Positions 1 through 4,712 of a stretch of DNA of 6,561 nt are shown here, piece by piece. The stretch is from an uncultured Candidatus Saccharibacteria bacterium (GTDB lineage Bacteria > Patescibacteria > Saccharimonadia > Saccharimonadales > UBA5946): positions 1 to 6,561 of the forward strand of contig CAMPIR010000042.1 of the NCBI GenBank assembly GCA_946886435.1, read 5' to 3'. The position numbers and the translations under genes are program-made. Position 1 is the first letter of the stretch, and each line of letters begins with the position of its first letter. The notes under the pieces were generated by a model, which was not told where the DNA came from, searched no databases, and saw nothing but the letters and a program-made list of their open reading frames with translations.

Positions 1-277
1 GACGGTCTTCGGTCCAGACAGCAGTGCCGCCGCTGGCGGCGGTGTAGAGGCGGAGACGCATGTTGTAGGTGCCATTCTGCTTGATGTTGCCACTTGGGTC
101 AGCCAGGCGGCCCTGGAAGTTCATGCGGGTGGGGACGGTGGTGAGAGCGGAGGCTTTCGATGGCTCCTGCCCCATATACGCGAAGGCGCCGACAAAGATA
201 GCTGCAACCACAAAAACTAATCCGAATAGGTACGGATACGTACGGATCACTTTCCTCTTGGCTACCGCTAATGGCAT
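1..277 (-). CDS. N-terminal part of a secreted/anchored surface protein, cut by the window edge
   Basis: Partial gene; 92 codons are visible and the C-terminus lies beyond base 1. The product starts with a basic stretch (K8, R9, K10-region), then a hydrophobic segment at about residues 15-35, then A42-S43-A44, which could be a signal peptidase I site. The mature part carries RMNFQGRLADPSGN (51-64), then NGTYNMRLRLYTAASGGTAVW. I recognise this NFQGRL...GTYNxxxRLYxAASGGTxLW pattern from the start of large repetitive surface proteins in Saccharibacteria and other CPR bacteria; their function is unknown, and adhesion or an outer-surface role is inference. I chose the ATG at 277-275 because it gives the signal sequence directly and a TAA lies in frame just upstream. 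A GTG four codons earlier is possible. No strong Shine-Dalgarno is seen. An extended -10 promoter lies about 67 bases upstream. Confidence 0.8.
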   Translation of the reverse strand, partial: MPLAVAKRKVIRTYPYLFGLVFVVAAIFVGAFAYMGQEPSKASALTTVPTRMNFQGRLADPSGNIKQNGTYNMRLRLYTAASGGTAVWTEDR

Positions 278-343
278 GTTCGTTTCCACTCGTTTTTATT
301 TTCACTCATCTGCTCTCTAGCGTGAGTGTCTCTAACAGAGCTG

Positions 344-352
344 ATTATAGCA
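344..352 (-). promoter_or_regulatory. Extended -10 promoter (TGCTATAAT) of the surface-protein gene
   Basis: Read on the minus strand, TGCTATAAT is a perfect -10 hexamer (349-344) with the TGn extension. No convincing -35 lies 17 bases upstream, which is usual for extended -10 promoters. The predicted start near 337 gives a leader of about 60 bases before the ATG at 277. This leader is long compared with the other genes here. Confidence 0.6.
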
Positions 353-456
353 GATAACTCTTATGGTTGCCCTTAATCCTATGAAAAATAACACACCTTT
401 TATCCCCGGTCATACCAAAGTTTTCCACGTGGGTTATGAGCAGTATCGTGCGTTGT

Positions 457-465
457 TTATGCACA
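457..465 (+). promoter_or_regulatory. DnaA-box-like 9-mer TTATGCACA
   Basis: An exact match to the general DnaA-box consensus TTATNCACA. It belongs to a loose group of same-strand DnaA-like 9-mers between the two divergent genes (see 727-769). Binding is inferred; isolated matches also occur by chance. Confidence 0.35.
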
Positions 466-495
466 TGGTGATATATGGCGCACGCGTCATGACTA

Positions 496-524
496 TTGAC
501 AATATAACGTGTATATGCTAATAT
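496..524 (+). promoter_or_regulatory. Consensus promoter of the small ORF (TTGACA, 17 bp, TAATAT)
   Basis: TTGACA at 496-501 matches the -35 consensus perfectly. Exactly 17 bases later TAATAT (519-524) serves as the -10. The expected transcription start, about seven bases past the -10, is base 531, the A of the small ORF's ATG. The spacer overlaps a partial NrdR-box-like sequence (497-512). Confidence 0.65.
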
Positions 525-530
525 AGAGAC

Positions 531-650
531 ATGGACAAAAAATCCACCACAGCTCCCCGGAGCCAAACAACCACAGAACTCGATAAGTTTCAGCTATATT
601 TTGAGCTGGTTCCTCTCGAAAAATCAGAAAACCGTAGCAAGCGTTCATAA
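531..650 (+). CDS. Small protein (39 aa), apparently on a leaderless mRNA; function unknown
   Basis: A short reading frame of 39 codons plus TAA that I do not recognise. The product is hydrophilic: a Ser/Thr-rich start (MDKKSTTAPRSQTTTE), a possible amphipathic helix around LDKFQLYFELVPLEKSEN (residues 18-35) and a basic end (RSKRS). There is no signal peptide or membrane segment. Support for a real gene comes from its setting: a consensus promoter places the transcription start on the ATG, and a perfect intrinsic terminator follows 46 bases after the stop, so the frame fills a dedicated transcript of about 190 bases. There is no Shine-Dalgarno, as expected for a leaderless message. The alternative is a non-coding RNA whose first bases happen to be ATG; the sequence alone does not settle this. 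Confidence 0.5.
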   Translation: MDKKSTTAPRSQTTTELDKFQLYFELVPLEKSENRSKRS

Positions 651-695
651 CTGACCGCTATCTCTACCCCTATAGACTGTACCAACACCCTACCC

Positions 696-722
696 AGCCT
701 ACGCGAGAGCGTAGGCTTTTTT
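696..722 (+). terminator. Intrinsic terminator of the small transcription unit
   Basis: AGCCTACGC (696-704) and GCGTAGGCT (709-717) form a perfect 9-bp stem closed by a GAGA tetraloop. The stem is followed by a run of T to 722. This ends the transcript begun near 531 and insulates the nrdR-like gene downstream. Confidence 0.9.
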
Positions 723-726
723 GTAG

Positions 727-769
727 TTATCCGCAGCCAAAAGGTGGTTATCCACTAGCATTTTACACA
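727..769 (+). promoter_or_regulatory. Cluster of three DnaA-box-like 9-mers upstream of nrdR-like
   Basis: TTATCCGCA (727-735), TTATCCACT (748-756) and TTTTACACA (761-769) each differ at one position from TTATNCACA. All lie on the plus strand, and the first two are 21 bases apart, about two helical turns. With the exact match at 457-465, four near-consensus sites fall in one 0.5-kb gap. They could place the nrdR-like gene under DnaA control or mark a replication-related locus. Neither is shown by sequence alone. Confidence 0.35.
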
Positions 770-775
770 GCGTTA

Positions 776-791
776 TGACAATATGTAGTCA
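776..791 (+). promoter_or_regulatory. NrdR-box-like palindrome overlapping the nrdR-like start codon
   Basis: TGACAATATGTAGTCA is a 16-bp imperfect palindrome (12 of 16 positions symmetric). Its 11-base core, CAATATGTAGT (779-789), fits the NrdR-box core CWATATNTWGT at every position; the outer bases differ from the usual ACA...TGT ends. Its last base is the A of the ATG at 791, so a bound protein would block this gene's own transcription or initiation. Autoregulation is therefore inferred. Confidence 0.45.
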
Positions 792-1255
792 TGATTTGTA
801 TAAAATGTAGCTCAGATACCCGAGTAACCAACTCTCGCCCACATAAAAAAACACCGAGCGTATGGCGTCGGCGTCAGTGCACTGCCTGCGGTACGGTATT
901 TACCACTACTGAGGTGGTTGCCGATGACAGCTACAGCTTTGGTGTTAAGGGCCCCGAGGAGACCGAAAGCTTCAGTCTGCCACGCCTCATGCTCAGTATC
1001 GTACGTTCACTGGAACACCGAAGCGGCAACGTAGCGGATGATGCCTACTGGCTAGCCCACACCGTCGCGCAAAATATCCAGGCTACGGCGACCGATACCA
1101 TCACAAGCCAAGCACTCGCGGAAGCGACATGGGAAGTTGTATCGCATTTTGATGCAAGCGCGGGTATCAGCTATGGTGCTCGGCACCAGTTGATCACAAA
1201 TATTGCACAAAAGCCCCGTCGGGGTCGCCCACGAACTAGCCGCCGTATCGGCTAG
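791..1255 (+). CDS. nrdR: NrdR-like transcriptional repressor with divergent ATP-cone and AT-hook-like tail
   Basis: NrdR proteins repress ribonucleotide reductase genes; an N-terminal zinc ribbon contacts DNA and an ATP-cone senses ATP/dATP. The 154-aa product has the ribbon: C3, C6, C30, C33, the S15-R16 pair, WRRRQC (25-30) and VFTTTE (36-41), all in NrdR spacing. The start is fixed by the MxCxxC beginning at the first Met. Residues 48-137 align in order with an ATP-cone (VK...FSLPRLMLSIVRSLEHR) but lack the familiar VAYVRFASVYR ending; VSHFDASAGISYGARHQL stands there instead. The last residues, KPRRGRPRTSRR (141-152), resemble an AT-hook. Length is close to the usual 150 aa. It has its own promoter region with an NrdR-box-like palindrome and converges with the glycosyltransferase gene, sharing CTAG at the stops. 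No reductase gene is in the window. Confidence 0.82.
   Translation: MICIKCSSDTRVTNSRPHKKTPSVWRRRQCTACGTVFTTTEVVADDSYSFGVKGPEETESFSLPRLMLSIVRSLEHRSGNVADDAYWLAHTVAQNIQATATDTITSQALAEATWEVVSHFDASAGISYGARHQLITNIAQKPRRGRPRTSRRIG
1209..1224 (-). terminator. Weak terminator-like hairpin after the glycosyltransferase gene
   Basis: On the minus strand CCCC-GAC-GGGG (1224-1214) is followed by C and TTTT (1212-1209), about 30 bases past the glycosyltransferase stop. The stem is only four G-C pairs and the T-run is short, so termination is doubtful. It lies inside the 3' end of the convergent nrdR-like gene, in codons for its Arg-rich tail. Confidence 0.3.
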
Positions 1256-2883
1256 GACTTTGTAGTACCGTCGGACTGAACAACTGCTTTGTCGGTGACG
1301 TCAAAGCGATCGAGGTATTTGCCGAACAGTAGTCGCGTCTGGGAGTAAAGGGCTGCGGCCGAACCATAGATGATACTCGTGATCGGCATCAGCACCCACT
1401 GGATGAGCATCAGGAAGTTGCGTCGTCGTTTGTAGCGTTCTGGTCGAGGCGGCAACATCCGAAACGACAGGAACACCGTGATGAACAACCCTATCATCGC
1501 GAACTGCTGCAGACCACTGGCGATAGTTGGGAGCTGGTGTGCTACGAGACTACGGTTTGACTCGGGGTTTATAAACAGTGGACCCCAGGCACCGAACAAG
1601 AGAATGAACGACACGGTCGCCCAGCTCACATGGCCCTCTAGCAACCGGAGGAATTTGGCTATACCGTCACCGAACGGTACGGTACGCTCACGGGTGAACA
1701 CTTTTTCGGCTACGTACGGCACATCAGAGGCTCCGTAAGCCCAGCGTCGGAGCTGAACAAACTGAGCCTTTAGTGTCTTTCGATAGGTGTCGGCGAGCAC
1801 GGCATCCTGATAGATCGGGACATAGATCGGGACGACCTGATAATGCCCGTCGAAACGGAAGTAGCTTCGCCAAAACTGATGACCATCCTCAACGATGGTT
1901 CGAACGCTCCAAAAATCCATATCGATAAGCGCCGCCATACTCTGTGAATGGGCGGCGAAGTTCCTGAGCATGTGCGGGCGCAAGGATACGATCAGGTTCC
2001 AAAACGAGTTACCGGTAGCGAGCACTCGCATCGGCGCCGGAACGTCCCATATATTGTTCATAAACAGCGCCAGTGGTTGGAACGCAGCATAACGTGGCTC
2101 CGGATGAACAAGAAACTCGTATGTGACATACGAAAAATACGTCTTATGCGGACGATTGTCGCTATCGAGCGTCGTTACGAGTACGTTCTCGGGGTCGATG
2201 GAGAGTTTCTCTAGCTCGCGTTCGAGCTGGCGGCCAGCAAAGGTGATGTTACCGCCCTTGCCGACGACCTCATTTGGCATATCGGCTGGGTGGCTGACGA
2301 TAAAGAACTTGAAAAACTTGCTCTCATATTTCTTCTGCAGGGCTTTAACTGCCTCGGCGGTGCTCTCTGGACCTCGGGCTTCATAAGCAATAGTCAGGAT
2401 AATGCGCTTTGGGTCGTAGTCACCCTCGAGAACAGCCTGGATAGTCGGCTCGAGCACATCGCGCGATTCGTTATAGGTGGCGACGATAACGGCGTTATAG
2501 ATGTCTGATGGCTTGCGAGCATTGACCGTCGCCTCAAGCTGTTCGAGGTTGTGCTGGTGTACCTCGTGGCGCCATGAACTCTTATACAGACCCCCTAGTA
2601 GAGCCTCAGCCGGATTCTCGAGGTCGTGCAGTCGGCCTTTCCAGTCAATCTTTTGCGCGCGCTGTAGCGTGTTATACCCCTGTATGGTGCGGTATGACAT
2701 GCCGATCGTCTTCACAAACCAGATAATGATAAAAATGATGATAAAGGTAGCGCCGTAGATCGGGCTGATGAAGCTAAGCAGTATAGGAAGCAGTATGATC
2801 AGGTAGCTCAATATCGCCGGGAGCATCTCAAAGAAACGGTAGAACTTTGTGCGCTTGCCTAAGGGAATCTCGAGGTCGGTCAT
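1252..2883 (-). CDS. Membrane-bound family 2 glycosyltransferase, cellulose-synthase-like
   Basis: Processive-type GT2 enzymes polymerise or transfer sugars from nucleotide-sugars at the membrane. The 543-aa product has two hydrophobic segments at about 21-57, a cytosolic GT-A domain (about 125-400) and C-terminal membrane segments near 419-437, 455-475 and 489-512. Visible motifs in order are ATYNES (135-140), KGGN (209-212), the DxD motif D240-S-D242, the catalytic-type E332-D333, and Q377-LR-R380-W381. Together these match the D..DxD..(E)D..QxxRW signature of cellulose/hyaluronan synthase-like enzymes. The usual DDG after the second strand is replaced by IAYEARGPES (165-174), leaving E168 in place of an Asp. 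No PilZ domain is present. It starts 3 bases after the stop of the 121-aa membrane protein, implying translational coupling. Acceptor and product are unknown; an envelope or secreted polysaccharide is likely. Confidence 0.85.
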   Translation of the reverse strand: MTDLEIPLGKRTKFYRFFEMLPAILSYLIILLPILLSFISPIYGATFIIIFIIIWFVKTIGMSYRTIQGYNTLQRAQKIDWKGRLHDLENPAEALLGGLYKSSWRHEVHQHNLEQLEATVNARKPSDIYNAVIVATYNESRDVLEPTIQAVLEGDYDPKRIILTIAYEARGPESTAEAVKALQKKYESKFFKFFIVSHPADMPNEVVGKGGNITFAGRQLERELEKLSIDPENVLVTTLDSDNRPHKTYFSYVTYEFLVHPEPRYAAFQPLALFMNNIWDVPAPMRVLATGNSFWNLIVSLRPHMLRNFAAHSQSMAALIDMDFWSVRTIVEDGHQFWRSYFRFDGHYQVVPIYVPIYQDAVLADTYRKTLKAQFVQLRRWAYGASDVPYVAEKVFTRERTVPFGDGIAKFLRLLEGHVSWATVSFILLFGAWGPLFINPESNRSLVAHQLPTIASGLQQFAMIGLFITVFLSFRMLPPRPERYKRRRNFLMLIQWVLMPITSIIYGSAAALYSQTRLLFGKYLDRFDVTDKAVVQSDGTTKS

Positions 2884-2886
2884 CGT

Positions 2887-3252
2887 CTAGACTAGATCCG
2901 CCACTTGGAATATAGCCGCAACCGTGACGATCGTCATGAGCAAGATAACGACGCTCAGCCACTGAAACGCGACCGCAAAATTGGCGCTTTTTTTCTGGTA
3001 TAGCTTGAGGCTGATCAGGATGTTTACCAGGTAGACAGACAGGCCGAAAACCATAAAGGTCAGCTGGTAAAACCACTGCTCACGGTAAAAGTTTGTGATC
3101 CCGAACGAGCTATAACGAACAGGTACCTGGAGTTCAGAAAAGCGGATATTACTCGCTCCTAGCACCAGCAGGATAATAACGAGGATTGCGCCGATAACGA
3201 GCGGCGTCAGATAGGTACGGTTTTTTATAGAACTTTGAAAGGTTGTTCTCAT
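2887..3252 (-). CDS. Conserved-looking three-helix membrane protein paired with the glycosyltransferase
   Basis: A 121-aa product with three predicted membrane segments at about 16-33, 62-82 and 95-116. Between the first two lies an outward or inward loop, SNIRFSELQVPVRYSSFGITNFYREQW (the conserved-looking part is VPVRYSSFG...FYREQWFYQL, 43-64). I have a sense of similar small proteins in CPR genomes but cannot name a family, and its function is unknown. Its TAG stop is 3 bases before the glycosyltransferase ATG, so the pair should be co-translated. A role as an accessory subunit, for example in polysaccharide export or complex stability, is inference. The start ATG at 3252-3250 has no Shine-Dalgarno but a TATACT -10 lies 11 bases upstream, predicting a leader of about 5 bases. 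tRNA-Thr lies 62 bases upstream on the same strand with no obvious terminator between. Confidence 0.78.
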   Translation of the reverse strand: MRTTFQSSIKNRTYLTPLVIGAILVIILLVLGASNIRFSELQVPVRYSSFGITNFYREQWFYQLTFMVFGLSVYLVNILISLKLYQKKSANFAVAFQWLSVVILLMTIVTVAAIFQVADLV

Positions 3253-3263
3253 ATATGGTCTTT

Positions 3264-3269
3264 AGTATA
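3264..3269 (-). promoter_or_regulatory. -10 element (TATACT) of the membrane protein-glycosyltransferase operon
   Basis: On the minus strand TATACT (3269-3264) is one base from the consensus and 11 bases before the ATG. The expected start near 3257 leaves about 5 untranslated bases. No good -35 is seen, so this operon may also be reached by read-through from tRNA-Thr. Confidence 0.4.
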
Positions 3270-3314
3270 ACGCTTGCGATGCTCTAATGCGATTCTTCAG
3301 ATGAAAATCATACG

Positions 3315-3390
3315 TGGAGCCACCTGCCGGGATCGAACCGGCGACCTTCGCGTTACGAATGCGATGCTCTACCAACTGAGCTAAGGTGGC
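3315..3390 (-). tRNA. tRNA-Thr (anticodon CGU), CCA encoded
   Basis: The minus strand folds as a 76-base cloverleaf. It has a 7-bp acceptor (GCCACCT/AGGTGGC), a D-arm GCTC/GAGC with the AGTTGGTA loop, anticodon loop TTCGTAA with anticodon CGT reading ACG (Thr), and a T-arm GCCGG/CCGGC with loop TTCGATC. Discriminator T plus an encoded CCA end the gene. The innermost anticodon-stem pair is an A31-C39 mismatch. A TGGTATAAT extended -10 lies upstream. Confidence 0.95.
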
Positions 3391-3429
3391 AGCTATGACT
3401 ACTTTATAGGGTAGGCATTTCCAGGCACA

Positions 3430-3438
3430 ATTATACCA
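3430..3438 (-). promoter_or_regulatory. Extended -10 promoter (TGGTATAAT) of tRNA-Thr
   Basis: On the minus strand TGGTATAAT gives a perfect -10 (3435-3430) with TGn. It lies 39 bases before the mature tRNA 5' end. A GAGACA at 3457-3452 (spacer 16) is a weak -35. The rest of the 156-base gap between the divergent tRNAs holds only a poor plus-strand -10 (TAAAAT, 3519-3524) for tRNA-Asp. Confidence 0.5.
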
Positions 3439-3525
3439 AACTATCCAGCGATGTCTCCCCTGTTGCGCCGAAGGGCAAAATTTGCTAAGATTGCTTGGTT
3501 GAATTCGCTTTACGAAGTTAAAATC

Positions 3526-3641
3526 ACATTGAGAATCTCTCTGTGTGCGCCCGTAGTGAAGTTGGCCTATCACGCCTCCCTGTCACGGAGGAGATCGCCG
3601 GTTCGAATCCGGTCGGGCGCGCCAAGAAAGCTTCTCAATGT
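3526..3641. repeat. 10-bp perfect inverted repeat bracketing tRNA-Asp
   Basis: ACATTGAGAA at 3526-3535 and its exact reverse complement TTCTCAATGT at 3632-3641 enclose tRNA-Asp, 11 bases before and 7 bases after the mature ends. In a precursor transcript the two arms could pair into a leader-trailer helix. This would hold if transcription starts upstream of 3526; the -10 at 3519-3524 would truncate the left arm. Confidence 0.6.
3547..3624 (+). tRNA. tRNA-Asp (anticodon GUC), CCA encoded
   Basis: A 78-base cloverleaf: acceptor GCGCCCG/CGGGCGC, D-arm GTGA/TCAC with a 10-base loop containing GG, anticodon stem CCTCC/GGAGG with loop CTGTCAC (anticodon GTC, Asp), a 5-base variable region and T-arm GCCGG/CCGGT with loop TTCGAAT. 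The discriminator is G, as usual for Asp, and CCA is encoded. It is divergent from tRNA-Thr and converges with the parvulin-like gene. No clear intrinsic terminator follows. Confidence 0.96.
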
Positions 3642-3677
3642 TTCTAAGGGGATTTGTCGACCCGAACCGACGATGCG

Positions 3678-4712
3678 CTAGAGCTTGTCGACGTCGATGT
3701 ATTCTTTGATCTTGTCGGCCTTTTTGACCGCTTCGAACCGTTTATCAAGCTCCGTGAGGCCAATCTTTATCTGTGCATAGTGGACAGAGGTACTGGTCTT
3801 TTCGATCAGCTTGATGATGTAGTAGCCATCACTTCCCTTGAACGGACCCTTTACTTGACCGGCGCTCATCCGCTTGGCTTCGGCTATCAGTCCGTTTACG
3901 TCCTGGTTGTCAAGCGGTAGCGAACCAACGCTGCCTCCATTTGGTACGGTAGCGACATCATCGGAGTGCTCCATAGCGAGCGCTGCAAAATCAGCGCCAG
4001 GTGCGGCAGCTTTCTTTGCAACAGACTCGGCGCGCTTTTTGGCGGCGTCATCGATAGCGAAGCCGACCTTTTGTGACAGGAGACGGGCTTTGACGATACC
4101 GCGGTATTCATCGAGTGACCAGTCATAAAAATTACGCAGCACCGTCTTTTCATACGCCTCAAGACTAATCGACTTACTGTTTACCGTCCGGGTAATAAAA
4201 TCATCGATCTCTGTTCGAGAGACCGTGATGGCGTGCTGGCGCGCAAGCTTGTTAACATAGGCGTCTTTGATGGCGCTGTCGAGCTCTTTACGCTTGTAAT
4301 ACTCGGATTGGCGTTTACCATCAGCACTCTTGAGGTTAATCTGATCCTGCTGAACCAAGGAAAAGATATCACTACGGTATTTGCGCAGGTAGTCGCTGTA
4401 ACGTACGTTTTCACCATCGACACTCGCTACCGGAACCGGCACGAGCTGGGTGAGGCGGTACATGAACTTTGAGCTGGACTGCTGAACATACAGGAAGTAC
4501 CAGCAAAGCGCAACGAGCAGCACGATAGCCGCGACAGCGATTAAAACACTGTTGAGCACCAGCTTATGCTTTGCATACTGGACTGGGTACTTGAACTTGC
4601 GCCCACCGGCGAGAATCTGCTCACGGTGTTCAGCGACGGTCTCGTTAGTTATCCGGCTCGGTTTATCTTCTGTTTTATCGCGCTTGCGCAGTTTAGCTAT
4701 CAACTTCTTCAT
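3678..4712 (-). CDS. Membrane-anchored parvulin/SurA-like peptidyl-prolyl isomerase or chaperone
   Basis: PrsA/SurA-like proteins help exported proteins fold outside the membrane. The 344-aa product has a basic cytosolic N-terminus (1-49), one membrane segment (about 50-75), a SurA-N-like helical region (about 92-215, starting VPVPVASVDGENVRYSDYL) and a parvulin-like region (about 225-305). That region shows GADFAALAMEHSDD (239-252), NGGSVGSLPL (258-267) and GQVKGPFKGSDGYYIIKL (285-302), the usual parvulin landmarks. The segment where active parvulins carry a HIL strand reads VKARLLSQKVGF, without that His, so chaperone rather than isomerase activity is possible. I chose ATG 4712 over the longer frame from 4811, because the extra 33 residues are unlike a protein start and lie inside the bPH2 gene; the chosen start overlaps that gene by 20 bases, implying an operon. 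The C-terminal tail is Lys-rich. Confidence 0.8.
   Translation of the reverse strand: MKKLIAKLRKRDKTEDKPSRITNETVAEHREQILAGGRKFKYPVQYAKHKLVLNSVLIAVAAIVLLVALCWYFLYVQQSSSKFMYRLTQLVPVPVASVDGENVRYSDYLRKYRSDIFSLVQQDQINLKSADGKRQSEYYKRKELDSAIKDAYVNKLARQHAITVSRTEIDDFITRTVNSKSISLEAYEKTVLRNFYDWSLDEYRGIVKARLLSQKVGFAIDDAAKKRAESVAKKAAAPGADFAALAMEHSDDVATVPNGGSVGSLPLDNQDVNGLIAEAKRMSAGQVKGPFKGSDGYYIIKLIEKTSTSVHYAQIKIGLTELDKRFEAVKKADKIKEYIDVDKL

Larger units (their letters stand above)
278..530. other. Non-coding regulatory gap left of the small ORF
   Basis: No gene is supported here. The gap holds the leader and promoter of the leftward surface-protein gene, an exact DnaA-box match (TTATGCACA, 457-465), the plus-strand promoter of the small ORF (496-524) and an AT-rich stretch around 496-528. 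The 73-codon minus-strand open frame at 345-566 shows no protein-like features and is not called. Confidence 0.6.

Noticed and set aside
400..442. Further DnaA-like 9-mers TTATCCCCG (400), TTTTCCACG (421), TTATGAGCA (434)
   Set aside because: Each has two mismatches to TTATNCACA, which is expected by chance in a gap of this size.
466..481. Second NrdR box 31 bp upstream of the 497-512 site
   Set aside because: The spacing fits box pairs, but only about half of the positions match, little beyond the central ATATAT.
345..566. 73-codon minus-strand open frame in the gap
   Set aside because: No start signal or protein-like composition, and it runs antisense across the promoter and start of the small plus-strand unit.
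278..790. Calling the gap the chromosomal origin
   Set aside because: DnaA-like boxes are suggestive, but dnaA/dnaN are not in view, boxes are imperfect and GC skew cannot be judged from this window.
3291..3309. Hairpin downstream of tRNA-Thr as a terminator
   Set aside because: About six pairs including a wobble, and no T-run follows on the minus strand.
3262..3573. 103-codon minus-strand open frame
   Set aside because: It reads through both tRNA genes and their promoters; its sequence is translated tRNA.
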